Below, piece by piece: positions 16,954 through 25,582 of a stretch of 64,000 nt of DNA. This DNA is from Bradyrhizobium symbiodeficiens. Its GTDB lineage: Bacteria; Pseudomonadota; Alphaproteobacteria; Rhizobiales; Xanthobacteraceae. The stretch spans positions 4,590,501-4,654,500 of the forward strand of contig NZ_CP029427.2 in NCBI RefSeq assembly GCF_002266465.3, given 5' to 3'. Every line of letters begins with the position of its first letter. Within the stretch, counting starts at the first letter, position 1. A program made the translations under genes and the position numbers. The notes beneath the pieces are model-generated. The model had not been told where the DNA came from. It saw only the letters and a program-made list of their open reading frames with translations, and did no database searches.

Positions 16954-17604
16954 TCATGTCCTGAAAAGGACCTCGCGCTCGAGCAGATCGACCACGGTAT
17001 CGATCCCTTCGCCGCGACGGCAATTGGTGAGCAGAACCGGGCGGTTGTCCCGAACCTTCAATGCCTCCTGATGCATGCGCGCCAGGTCAACGCCGACATG
17101 CGGCGCGAGGTCGACCTTGTTGATCACAAGCAGATCGGCACGGATGACGCCCGGACCGCGCTTGCGCGGGATATCGTCACCGCCGGCCACGTCGATGACG
17201 AACATCCAGAAGTCGGTCAGGTCGCGCGAGAAGGTCGAGGCGAGGTTATCGCCGCCGCTTTCCAGCAGGATCAATTCAACTCCGGGAAAACGACGCTCCA
17301 GCTCGTCCGCGGCCTCGATGTTGAGCGTCGGATCCTCTCGAATGACGGTGTGAGGGCATGCGCCCGCTTCGACCGCTGAGACACGGGCCGGGTCGATCAG
17401 CCCGGAGCGCCTGATCCGCTCGGCGTCCTCCGCCGTCACGAGGTCGTTGGTGATGACGGCGATGTCGATGCCGCGTTTCAGGAGGGCCGGGATCAGGCGC
17501 TCGACCAGCGCTGTCTTGCCCGAGCCAACCGGTCCGCCGATCCCGACGCGCGCGGCCGCAATGCGCGAGTTGACCGTCGGACCGTTCAGCGAAAGCCTGT
17601 TCAT
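16954..17604 (-). CDS. ureG: urease accessory GTPase UreG
   Basis: A 216-residue SIMIBI-class GTPase that powers nickel insertion into urease. P-loop GPVGSGKT is at residues 24-31. The nickel-binding CPH motif is kept inside GACPHTVIREDPTLN, and ESGGDNLASTF and the NKVDLAP guanine-specificity motif are present. The start codon overlaps the ureC stop by four bases (ATGA), so translation is coupled. The usual TGGCPHTAIREDAS block is changed around the motif, which fits a divergent urease lineage. Confidence 0.95.
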   Translation of the reverse strand: MNRLSLNGPTVNSRIAAARVGIGGPVGSGKTALVERLIPALLKRGIDIAVITNDLVTAEDAERIRRSGLIDPARVSAVEAGACPHTVIREDPTLNIEAADELERRFPGVELILLESGGDNLASTFSRDLTDFWMFVIDVAGGDDIPRKRGPGVIRADLLVINKVDLAPHVGVDLARMHQEALKVRDNRPVLLTNCRRGEGIDTVVDLLEREVLFRT

Positions 17605-19307
17605 CGCAGCATATACCGCCTAGCGAGCGGGACCCTGGTTGCAGGTGGGCACATCAGAAGCTTTCCATCGGCGCGGACCTCAAAGGTTTGGGGGTCGACC
17701 TCGACATGTGGCGTCGCGGCGTTGCGCACCATGTCGGACTTGCGCAGCTTTCGCACGTTCTTGATCTGGACGGGGTCACGAGACAGGCCGAGCTTGCGGC
17801 TCACATCGGCCTCCATCGCAAGCTTCGACATGAAGTTGACGCCCAGTCTCTGCGGCGCGGCGCCGAGCGCGCCCCACATCCGCTTCTGAATCATAGGTTC
17901 CGACAGCCCGAGACTGCCGTTGCCGTCCCCCATAGCAGCCCAGACGACAAAGCCGTTCTTGATCACCATATAAGGCTTGATGCCAAAGGAGGCGCGCGGC
18001 CAGAGAACGAGATCGGCCATCTTGCCCGGCTCGATCGAGCCGACCATGTGGTCGATGCCGACCGCGATGGCTGGATTGATGGTAAGCTTGGCGATGTAAC
18101 GCTTGATGCGCTCGTTATCAGCACGCAGCGTTTTTTCCTCAGGCAGACGGCCGATCCGATCCTTCATTACGCTGGCAAGCTGCCAGCACTTGGCGACGTT
18201 CTCGGCAAGGCGTCCCATTCCCTGCGTATCCGTTCCGAATATCGATATCGCCCCCATATCGTGCAGAAAATCTTCCGCCGCCATCGACTGGGCGCGCACC
18301 CGCGCCTCGCCGAACATGACGTCCTCCGGCGCATTATAGTTGAGCTGATGACAGATCATCGTCATCGGCACGCCCTCTTCCATGCCGTACGAGGTGTATG
18401 GATTGGTCGGATTGGTGGAGGATGGAATGACGTTATCCCACGACACGACCTTGAGCAGGTCCGGGGCGTGACCGCCGCCTGCGCCTTCCACGTGATACAT
18501 GTGGATCGTGCGGCCCTCGACGGCCGCCATTGTATCCTCGCAGAAGCCGTATTCGTTGATCGAGTCGGTATGGAGGTGGACGGCGAAATCGTTGCGATCA
18601 GCCGCAACCAGGCTCTTGTCGATCACGTCGGGAGCTGCGCCGAAATCCTCGTGGATCTTGACAGACATGCCGCCAGAGGCCACGGCCTCCTCGACGGCCT
18701 CGGGATTGGACCCTCCGCGTCCGAACAGGGCGTAGTTGAGAGGCGAGAATTCGATCGCCTGAAGAAACCGCCCGAAGGCTGCGGCCGCGCCACTGCCGAC
18801 ATCGAAGACCGGACCTGATCCGTTGCCGACCAGCGTCGTGGTCCCGCCGGCCAGGGCATGGTCGGACTGCTCCGGTGAGATCAGATGGGCGTGCGACTCG
18901 ATCGCCCCGGCTGTGACGATGAAGGGTCCTCCGGCTATCGGCGCCGTCGAATGACCCACGACCATATCGGGATGGACATCCGGCATCACGTCGGGATTGC
19001 CAGCTTTGCCAATGCCGACGATGCGACCGTCGCGGATGCCGATGTCGGCCTTTACGATGCCGGTGACAGCATCGACGATCGTCGCGTTCTTGATTACGAC
19101 ATCGAGGGCCTTGTGCGACGAAGTCCGGTAAGCATTGACTCCCTCGCCGTCGCGCAGGTTCTTTCCGGCCCCAACCAGCAATTCATGTCCGTACGTGGTG
19201 TAGTCGTGCTCGATCTCGGCAAGCAGGCTAGTGTCGGCCAACCGGACCAGATCGCCCTTGGTGGGACCGTAGAGCTCACCATAGGCGCGACGCGTGAGTG
19301 TAGCCAT
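17601..19307 (-). CDS. ureC: urease subunit alpha UreC (divergent lineage)
   Basis: A 568-residue catalytic subunit hydrolysing urea to ammonia and carbamate. The nickel ligands can be placed: HAH in AIESHAHLI, the lysine to be carbamylated in SVKIHEDFG, His in VHLHTDSINE, His in MYHVEGAGGGHAP, and Asp in GTDTQGMGR. The flap keeps Cys-His in MICHQLNY, but the common second His is Gln, and the usual GGGTGPAAGTNAT pocket loop is replaced by GNGSGPVFDVGSG. The enzyme is therefore probably active but belongs to a non-standard branch. AGGGAG lies before the ATG; it follows ureAB by four bases. Confidence 0.93.
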   Translation of the reverse strand: MATLTRRAYGELYGPTKGDLVRLADTSLLAEIEHDYTTYGHELLVGAGKNLRDGEGVNAYRTSSHKALDVVIKNATIVDAVTGIVKADIGIRDGRIVGIGKAGNPDVMPDVHPDMVVGHSTAPIAGGPFIVTAGAIESHAHLISPEQSDHALAGGTTTLVGNGSGPVFDVGSGAAAAFGRFLQAIEFSPLNYALFGRGGSNPEAVEEAVASGGMSVKIHEDFGAAPDVIDKSLVAADRNDFAVHLHTDSINEYGFCEDTMAAVEGRTIHMYHVEGAGGGHAPDLLKVVSWDNVIPSSTNPTNPYTSYGMEEGVPMTMICHQLNYNAPEDVMFGEARVRAQSMAAEDFLHDMGAISIFGTDTQGMGRLAENVAKCWQLASVMKDRIGRLPEEKTLRADNERIKRYIAKLTINPAIAVGIDHMVGSIEPGKMADLVLWPRASFGIKPYMVIKNGFVVWAAMGDGNGSLGLSEPMIQKRMWGALGAAPQRLGVNFMSKLAMEADVSRKLGLSRDPVQIKNVRKLRKSDMVRNAATPHVEVDPQTFEVRADGKLLMCPPATRVPLARRYMLR

Positions 19308-19311
19308 GGAT

Positions 19312-20004
19312 TCAAGCTCCCTGATAGCCGCGGTCGGCCGCGAGCTTGAGCGCCCGCTCCAGCGCCGACGGCGCGTCGAGCGGACCGTTCACGAGACCGG
19401 CCTGCCCATGCACGACCCGGGCCCCCGCAATCGGAACCAGACGCACCGACTTGGCGACACCCGGCTCGAAGCGCACGCCAGCACCGGCCGGCCGGTCGAC
19501 TTTCATCCCCCAGGCAGCAGCACGATCGAAGCGCAGCGCGCGGTTGACCTCGAAGAAATGGGTGTGGCTGCGGACCTGAACATCGCGATCGCCCGTGTTC
19601 ACGACATCGATCGTGATAGCCGGCAGGTCGGCGAACAGCTCGATATCGTCGCCGCCTGGGATGATCTCGCCAGGGACGATATCCTCGGCGGCATCTGCTG
19701 GCGCAATCGGCTCGAACACGGCCATCACCTTGGTGCCTTCGGCGAACATGCATTCGATGTAGAGCATCGGAATCATCCCCGGGACGCCCGGCTCGACGTC
19801 GTCCAACGTCAGGAGACGGCCGGCCATATCGCGGATCTCGGCGTAGGGAATATCGCGGCGTGCCGCCGTCATAACCTCGTCGGTGATGTAGGCGACCGCC
19901 TCCGGGTGGCTCAGCCTGATCCCCAGCGACCGGTTGCGCCGCGCCATCTGCGCAGCGTTGAAGATCACGAGACGATCCAATTCCGTCGGCGACAGATTCA
20001 TCAT
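19312..20004 (-). CDS. ureAB: fused urease gamma-beta subunit (UreAB)
   Basis: A 230-residue fusion. Residues 1-100 are the gamma subunit (NLSPTELDRLVIFNAAQMAR, EAVAYITDEVMTAARRD, VPGMIPMLYIECMFAEGTK). From about residue 115 comes the beta subunit (VPGEIIPGGDDIELF, VVNTGDRDVQVRSHTHFFEV, RFEPGVAKSVRLVPIAG). The fused arrangement is well known in Helicobacter; most proteobacterial operons encode the two separately. The start is one of two adjacent ATGs after AGAGGTG. ureC follows after four bases. Confidence 0.93.
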   Translation of the reverse strand: MMNLSPTELDRLVIFNAAQMARRNRSLGIRLSHPEAVAYITDEVMTAARRDIPYAEIRDMAGRLLTLDDVEPGVPGMIPMLYIECMFAEGTKVMAVFEPIAPADAAEDIVPGEIIPGGDDIELFADLPAITIDVVNTGDRDVQVRSHTHFFEVNRALRFDRAAAWGMKVDRPAGAGVRFEPGVAKSVRLVPIAGARVVHGQAGLVNGPLDAPSALERALKLAADRGYQGA

Positions 20005-20020
20005 GGCGAGGTCACCTCTC

Positions 20021-20701
20021 TCAGGTCGTGAACATGCGAACGTGCCGAAGCGGCCCACGCGAGACCGCGATGTCGATGAAGGGCGTAAAGCTCGCCGGCT
20101 CGGCATCGGCGCCCGGCGTGTCCGCCAGCAACTCCGCGAGCAGGCCGCGCGCGGCAGCCTGGCTCTGCTGCGCCTCGATATGACCGATGATCCCGAGGCG
20201 CACGGCCGCGCTGACGAGGCCGGTCACCAGCGTCCAGCCCGAGACCAGCTCGGCCGCGTCCAGGCTGAAACCCGCATCCCGGCCGACGACGGCCTGGACG
20301 ATTGGCAAATGACCAAGTCGCGCATCCGTGGAGACCCGCTCGCGATATTCAATCGACAGCGGACCTTCGAGCCTGACCCAGACGCCGAGCAGCGCCCTGC
20401 CCGCGCGGCGCGAGCCGTCCCGCATCTCGGCGGACGGTGTTCCGGCCTCGGCGAGGCGATCGACCTCGGCGATCGAATCGCAATTGCTCGCCTGGAAGGC
20501 CCTGCGCAGCAGGATGCGGTCCATCGTCGCCCAGCGTCGCACGAGCTGATCGGCGATGGTGCAGTCGAGCTCCTTGCGGTCGGCAAGCATGCCGTCTGCC
20601 GCAAGACCTTCGATCCCCCAGGAGAAGGCGAAGCCGCCGGCCGGATAGGCGCTGTCCCCGAGCTGCAGCAGCGTGAGCGCCTGCGTCCTATCGAACAGCA
20701 T
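20021..20701 (-). CDS. ureF: urease accessory protein UreF
   Basis: A 226-residue UreF. It bridges UreD and UreG in the nickel-loading complex. The N-terminus LLQLGDSAYPAGGFAFSWGIE is the family signature. Later come RALLGVWVRLEGPL and the C-terminal SAAVRLGIIGHIEAQ helix. ATG at 20699-20701 lies inside the end of ureE (14-bp overlap), again a sign of coupling; a longer open frame upstream is the ureE region read out of frame. Confidence 0.92.
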   Translation of the reverse strand: MLFDRTQALTLLQLGDSAYPAGGFAFSWGIEGLAADGMLADRKELDCTIADQLVRRWATMDRILLRRAFQASNCDSIAEVDRLAEAGTPSAEMRDGSRRAGRALLGVWVRLEGPLSIEYRERVSTDARLGHLPIVQAVVGRDAGFSLDAAELVSGWTLVTGLVSAAVRLGIIGHIEAQQSQAAARGLLAELLADTPGADAEPASFTPFIDIAVSRGPLRHVRMFTT

Positions 20702-21143
20702 CGCACTCCACCACTTCGTCGGACTCCAACAGCGGCCTGATACGCGCCCGGTAGGCGTCGAGCGGTCCATCGAGGAGCACGACGAGAGTATCGCCCTCGA
20801 ACCGCACCCGCCAATGCAGATTGCCCGCGTTCCATCCGAGCTTGAGTGCCGCGGCCTGATCGACCGGCGCCAGCCGCCAGCTCTCCTGCTCGCCGAAGCG
20901 CGCGATGATCGCACGGTCGGCTGCGAGAAACAGCACCGCGCCGTCGGTCAGTTCCTCGTCCCGGTCAAGGCTCACCGCGCAGTCGGTGCCGCGATCAGTC
21001 GTCAGCCGGAAGCGCTTGCGGCCGACATCAGCGGGAGGGATGAACAAGAGCTCGATACCATCATGATGCTCGAGGTGATGCAGCTGACGGGCAAAGGCCG
21101 CGTCGCCGGATCTCCCCAGAATGCCATGAATCCGCATCGTCAT
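20688..21143 (-). CDS. ureE: urease accessory protein UreE
   Basis: A 151-residue UreE-type nickel metallochaperone. The N-terminal peptide-binding-like domain includes KRFRLTTDRGTDCAVSL; the C-terminal nickel domain includes AALKLGWNAGNLHW and VVLLDGPLDAYRARI. There is no His-rich C-terminal tail, so nickel storage capacity would be low. GGAGGG precedes the ATG. It starts 47 bp after the monooxygenase-like gene. Confidence 0.85.
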   Translation of the reverse strand: MTMRIHGILGRSGDAAFARQLHHLEHHDGIELLFIPPADVGRKRFRLTTDRGTDCAVSLDRDEELTDGAVLFLAADRAIIARFGEQESWRLAPVDQAAALKLGWNAGNLHWRVRFEGDTLVVLLDGPLDAYRARIRPLLESDEVVECDAVR

Positions 21144-21190
21144 GATGCCCTCCCGCCATTGCCGTCGAAACCGCTGCGCCAGCCGAACAT

Positions 21191-21493
21191 CTAGCGAAGC
21201 GTCGCCGAGACCTCCTTCGACGTCACCAGGATGACATCGCCATCCAGGATCGGCTTGGCGATCCCGAAGAAGGTGGCGACGGCTGCCGAGCCGTTGTGGC
21301 GATCCATCGCAGCCTTATCGCCGAAACGTTCGTAGGTCGTGAAGACCCGGGGGTCATCCTCGCTCTGCGAAATGAAGAATCCGATCGTCTCGGGTTCGTT
21401 GGCGGCGACGTGAGCGGCAACAGCGAGGAGCGCATCGCGCATCGCAACCTCGCTGCCCGACTTCGCCTTGATGACAGCCGTGATGGTGATCAT
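21191..21493 (-). CDS. antibiotic biosynthesis monooxygenase (ABM) family protein
   Basis: A 100-residue dimeric alpha/beta-barrel protein similar to YgiN-type quinol monooxygenases. Features: AVIKAKSGSEVAMRDALLAV, the PETIGFFISQSEDDPRVF strand pair and YERFGDKAAMDRHN. Its start codon shares one base with the amidase stop (TGATG), so it is translated with the amidase. Its role in amide or urea breakdown is unknown; it may act on a product or be a stress accessory. Confidence 0.85.
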   Translation of the reverse strand: MITITAVIKAKSGSEVAMRDALLAVAAHVAANEPETIGFFISQSEDDPRVFTTYERFGDKAAMDRHNGSAAVATFFGIAKPILDGDVILVTSKEVSATLR

Positions 21494-23007
21494 CAGAACT
21501 TCTTCCAGTCACCGTCGGCTTCGAAAGCGCTGGCGGCCTGATAGATGGCCGCTTCGTCGTAATCCTTGCCGATCAGCATCAGACCGACAGGAAGGCCGTC
21601 GGAAAGACCGCAGGGGACGGTCATCGCGGGATGACCGGTGACGTCGAAAGGACTGGTGGTGGCGGTCATCTCGAAGGCGCGCTGGACGATCTCGGACAGC
21701 GGCGCGTCCTTGGCCGGGATCGGCGTGGCAACGCAAGGCAGGGTCGGCATCAGCAGCAGGTCGTACGATCCGAACACCGCGTCATAGGCGGCCTTGGCCG
21801 CAATCGCGATGTTGCGCGACTTGGCATAGTAGCGGCCGCGATAATGAGTGACGCCCCACTGCCCGACCAACATGGTGAGCTTGAGCGTTTCCGACAGATC
21901 GTCGGCGCGGTTGCGCCAGCTGGAATGGGCATCGAGCAGGCCGACGTCATAGAGACCCTTCCAGTTGAAGCCCATGCCGTTGCCGATCATCATCTGGACC
22001 AGAAAGCCCTCCAGCGTGATCGGATTCCAGGCTGCGAGCGCGTGCAAGTGCTCCGGTATCGACACCTCGGATACGCTGGCGCCGAGCTTGGCAAAGCGCT
22101 CTGCGCCGGCCTTGACCTTGTCCACGACGCCTTCCTGCATGTTCGACACGGCGAAGCCTTCCTTGAGGATGCCGATCTTCATGCCCTTCACGCCCTTGCC
22201 GAGCATCTCCGTGTAGCTCGTGACCTTCGGCGCATACTGGCGGGGATCAAATCCGTCGGCGCCGGCGAGCACTTCCAGCAGCAGCGCATTGTCGGCGACG
22301 TTGGACGTCATCGGGCCGGTGTGGTCGATGGTGGATTCGATCGGCATCACGCCGGTGTAGGGCACGAGGCCGTGCGTCGCCTTCATGCCGTAGATGCCGC
22401 AGTAGGATGCCGGGATGCGGATCGAGCCGCCCTGGTCACCGCCGATCGACATGTCGACCTCGCCCGCAGCCACCAGTGCAGCGCTCCCCGATGACGAGCC
22501 GCCGGCCGAATAGCCCATCTTCAAGGGGTTGTGGACAGGCGCGGGATGGGACGTATGGCTGCCTCCGGAGAGGCAGAAATGTTCGCACACGGCCTTGCCG
22601 ACGATGGTGCCGCCGGCATCGAGTATCCGGGTGACGATCGTTGCGTCAGCTGCGGGGATGAAGCCCTCGAGTGTCGTGGAGCCGTTCATCATTGGGACAC
22701 CGGCCAGCGCGACGTTGTCCTTCAGCACGACGGTGCGTCCGGCGAGCTTGCCGTCCGATGCGCCCTTGACCTCGGTCTTGATCGCCCAGGCGTTGTACTT
22801 GTTGTCCTTGGGCATCGGCTTTGCGCCCGGCGTGCGCGGATATTTGACCGGCGGCAGCGGGTTCGGCAGTTCGTCGATGACGTCATAGGCATCGAACATC
22901 CCGCCCATCAGCGACAGATATTCTCCAGCCTCCTCGATCGACATATTCATGTGCAGGCTCGCAGCGAGCTCGGCGACGTCTTCGGCGTTCGGGCGTTTGA
23001 TGGACAT
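21493..23007 (-). CDS. amidase (amidase signature family)
   Basis: A 504-residue enzyme cleaving a carboxamide to acid and ammonia. The Ser-cisSer-Lys triad is visible: Lys in TVVLKDNVALAG (about residue 96), the Gly/Ser-rich YSAGGSSSGSAALVAAG, and the nucleophile in GGDQGGSIRIPAS. An N-terminal helical extension of about 70 residues resembles that of nitrile-pathway amidases. GGAAGG precedes the ATG. It stands between the ABC transporter and the urease genes, so imported amide would be split here. The exact substrate is not readable; an allophanate-hydrolase-like role is less likely as no second domain exists. Confidence 0.92.
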   Translation of the reverse strand: MSIKRPNAEDVAELAASLHMNMSIEEAGEYLSLMGGMFDAYDVIDELPNPLPPVKYPRTPGAKPMPKDNKYNAWAIKTEVKGASDGKLAGRTVVLKDNVALAGVPMMNGSTTLEGFIPAADATIVTRILDAGGTIVGKAVCEHFCLSGGSHTSHPAPVHNPLKMGYSAGGSSSGSAALVAAGEVDMSIGGDQGGSIRIPASYCGIYGMKATHGLVPYTGVMPIESTIDHTGPMTSNVADNALLLEVLAGADGFDPRQYAPKVTSYTEMLGKGVKGMKIGILKEGFAVSNMQEGVVDKVKAGAERFAKLGASVSEVSIPEHLHALAAWNPITLEGFLVQMMIGNGMGFNWKGLYDVGLLDAHSSWRNRADDLSETLKLTMLVGQWGVTHYRGRYYAKSRNIAIAAKAAYDAVFGSYDLLLMPTLPCVATPIPAKDAPLSEIVQRAFEMTATTSPFDVTGHPAMTVPCGLSDGLPVGLMLIGKDYDEAAIYQAASAFEADGDWKKF

Positions 23008-23094
23008 GAGTCATCCTTCCTTATTAGGACAAGCTTGGCAGCAGATAAAAACAGGCGATCGTAACGTCCGGCGCAGCCGCGCCGGAATTTCAGG

Positions 23095-23796
23095 CTAGGT
23101 CGGATGCATGGCGGCGTCCCGTGCCAGAAGGCTCGCTTGATCGAGCTCTTCGGTGATGCGCCCCTTCTGGATGTTGAGTACGCGGTCAGACAGCGAGGTG
23201 ATGAACTCGAGATTCTGCTCGACCACGATCAGCGACATCTTCCAGCGTTTCTTCAGCACCAGCAAAGTCTCGATGATCTCCTCGATAATCGATGGCTGGA
23301 TGCCCTCGGTCGGCTCGTCCAGCAGGATCAGCCGCGGCTTGGTGCAGAGGCAACGTGCCAGCGCGAGCAATTGCTGCTCTCCGCCCGACAAGGCTCCGCC
23401 GCGCCGGTCGAGAAGTCGCAACAGGCGCGGAAAGTCCTGCAGCACGGTGTCGATCACCGAACGGTCCTCCCTTGGAGCCGCAGCAAGGCCCATCCTCAGA
23501 TTCTCGAGAACGCTGAGGTCGGGAAATATCTCTCTGCCTTGCGGCACGAGCCCGATCCCGAGCCGGGACCGCTCATGCGGCTTGAGATGGGTGATGTCCC
23601 TTCCGGCGAAGCTGACCGTGCCACCCGTCGTCGGCAGATGCCCCATCAGCGCACGCAGAGTCGTGGTCTTGCCCATGCCGTTGTGGCCGAGAATACCGAG
23701 ATATTCGCCGTCCTGCATCGTCATGTCGATGCCGAACAGAATCGGAATGCGGCCGTAGCCGGAGCGCAGATTCTTGACCTCGAGGAGCGTACTCAT
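23095..23796 (-). CDS. ABC transporter ATP-binding protein, LivF/UrtE type
   Basis: A 233-residue ATPase. Walker A is GHNGMGKTT (about 37-45), the ABC signature is LSGGEQQLLALARC and Walker B is RLILLDEPTEGIQPS. The EIFPDLSVLENL Q-loop region is typical of the hydrophobic amino acid/amide importer group. It overlaps the upstream ATPase gene by four bases (ATGA). It is the last of five transporter genes; the amidase gene follows after 87 bp. Confidence 0.93.
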   Translation of the reverse strand: MSTLLEVKNLRSGYGRIPILFGIDMTMQDGEYLGILGHNGMGKTTTLRALMGHLPTTGGTVSFAGRDITHLKPHERSRLGIGLVPQGREIFPDLSVLENLRMGLAAAPREDRSVIDTVLQDFPRLLRLLDRRGGALSGGEQQLLALARCLCTKPRLILLDEPTEGIQPSIIEEIIETLLVLKKRWKMSLIVVEQNLEFITSLSDRVLNIQKGRITEELDQASLLARDAAMHPT

Positions 23797-24521
23797 GCCG
23801 CCACCTTCTTACCGAGATAGACGTCCCGCACGCGCTGGTCCGCCAGCACCCTGTCCACGGTGTCTTCGACCAGCACGCGTCCCTGATGGAACACGGTCAC
23901 TTTCTTGGCGATCTGCTTGATGAACTCCATGTCGTGCTCGACGACGATGATGGCCCGGTCACGGTTGATCTCGCGGATGATCGCCGCGGTGTGGAAGGTC
24001 TCCTCATCGGTCATGCCCGCAGCTGGCTCGTCGAGCAGGATCAACTCCGGCTCGGCCGCCAGCACCATGCCGATCTCGACCCATTGGCGCTGGCCGTGGG
24101 ACAGCGTCGCGACGACGCGGTCGGCGCGATCGGTGAGCCGGATCATTTCGAGCACGGCATTGACTGCGGGCGCCTGAGCGCGCGGCGTTGCCTTGCGGCG
24201 GACGGCGAGCCAGATGTTCTCGCGAACCGAAAGACCGTTAAAAACGTTGGGCACCTGCGTCTTGATCCCGATCCCCATCCGGGCGATTTCATGCGACAGC
24301 TTGCCGGCGATCGGCTGCCCACGAAACGAGATCGCGCCCGAGGTCGGCACGAGCTGTCCCGTCAGCGTCTTGAAGAAGGTGCTCTTGCCGGCTCCATTCG
24401 GGCCGATGAGGCAGCGGAGCTCCATTTCCTCCAGCGTGAAGGTGATGTCGTCGTTGGCAACGACGCCGCCGAATCTCATCGTGAGGTGCTCAGCCTTGAG
24501 CAGTGGGACAAGGTCCGCCAT
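23793..24521 (-). CDS. ABC transporter ATP-binding protein, LivG/UrtD type
   Basis: A 242-residue ATPase partner. Walker A is GPNGAGKSTF, signature LSHGQRQWVEIGM and Walker B LILLDEPAAGMT. The His-switch region IIVVEHDMEFI is intact. The LSHGQRQWVEIGM variant is the one seen in urea/amide (Urt) rather than classic Liv systems, which supports urea or short amide as cargo. It lies two bases from the permease gene end, in one tight unit. Confidence 0.92.
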   Translation of the reverse strand: MADLVPLLKAEHLTMRFGGVVANDDITFTLEEMELRCLIGPNGAGKSTFFKTLTGQLVPTSGAISFRGQPIAGKLSHEIARMGIGIKTQVPNVFNGLSVRENIWLAVRRKATPRAQAPAVNAVLEMIRLTDRADRVVATLSHGQRQWVEIGMVLAAEPELILLDEPAAGMTDEETFHTAAIIREINRDRAIIVVEHDMEFIKQIAKKVTVFHQGRVLVEDTVDRVLADQRVRDVYLGKKVAA

Positions 24522-24523
24522 GG

Positions 24524-25582
24524 TTACTCCGCTCCGGCCATGTGCGAGGCCGCCGCCGATGGCGGCACCTGCTCGTCCGCGAGCTTCGGCTTCGGCGCCG
24601 GCACGAGCCGCATCAGCAGATCGCGCGCCGTCGGCACCAGGCCCTTGGGCAGCAGCAGCACGAACACGATCAGCACGGCACCGAGCACGAGGTTCGAATT
24701 CATCGCCTGCTGCGAGCCGATATAGGCAACGATGTATTCGATCAGGACGCAGCCGACGATCGGTCCGAGCAAGGTCCCGAGACCGCCTACCGTGATCCAG
24801 ATGATGATCTCGGCCGACAGCGACAAACTGAAGATGGTCGGCCCGACGAACGCGCCCCAGTTGACGTAGAGCGCGCCGGCCAGTCCAGCGATCGCGCCGC
24901 TCAGAATGAATGTGAGCAGCTTGACCTTGCGCGGGTCATAGCCGAGCAAGGATGCTCGGACTTCATTTTCGCGCACGGCCACCACGATGCGGCCGGCCGG
25001 AAGAGACAGCACGAGACGCAGCAACAGGAACGTTCCCAACAACGCTCCACCCGTCACCCACCAGGACTGTTCCGGCGAGAGCACCTGATCCGGGTAGAAC
25101 GGCACGTTGAATGTCGGCACCGCCGGCATGCCGTTGAATCCGCCAAGCAGCGCCTTGCCGATCCTGTACTCGTCGCCGGAGGTCGAGTTGACGCAGTTGA
25201 ACAGGATCAAGGTGACGGTCAGCGTGATGACGCCGAGATAGACGTCGGAGATGCGGCCGAAGAAGATGAAATAGCCGAGAATCGCGGCAAATGCCGCGGG
25301 AACGACTATGGCGAGCAGGATCGACGGCGTCGAATCCTGGAAGTTGATCGCGGCGATCGCGTAGGCATAGCCGCCGAGGCCGAAGAAAGCCGTCTGCCCA
25401 AACGACAGAATGCCGCCGAAACCCCAGATGAAGGCAAGACTGAGCGCCAACACCGCCATCGAGGCGAACAGCGTCAGCTGCATCATCGCGAACAACTCGA
25501 TCGTGCTCGGAATCACCGCGATCGCGACAATCGCGAGAACGACGGCTACCGCCTGGGCCGCGAGGCGAAAGCGGAAGGGCAT
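24524..25582 (-). CDS. ABC transporter permease, LivM/UrtC type
   Basis: A 352-residue inner-membrane permease with about ten spans. Family blocks: WGFGGILSFGQTAFFGLGGY and the coupling-loop ENEVRASLLGYDPRKVKLL with AGLAGALYVNWGAFVGP. The cytoplasmic C-terminus (about 35 residues, Pro/Ala/Lys) is unstructured. ATG at 25580-25582 overlaps the previous stop by one base; a longer open frame upstream is the other permease gene read out of frame. Confidence 0.92.
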   Translation of the reverse strand: MPFRFRLAAQAVAVVLAIVAIAVIPSTIELFAMMQLTLFASMAVLALSLAFIWGFGGILSFGQTAFFGLGGYAYAIAAINFQDSTPSILLAIVVPAAFAAILGYFIFFGRISDVYLGVITLTVTLILFNCVNSTSGDEYRIGKALLGGFNGMPAVPTFNVPFYPDQVLSPEQSWWVTGGALLGTFLLLRLVLSLPAGRIVVAVRENEVRASLLGYDPRKVKLLTFILSGAIAGLAGALYVNWGAFVGPTIFSLSLSAEIIIWITVGGLGTLLGPIVGCVLIEYIVAYIGSQQAMNSNLVLGAVLIVFVLLLPKGLVPTARDLLMRLVPAPKPKLADEQVPPSAAASHMAGAE

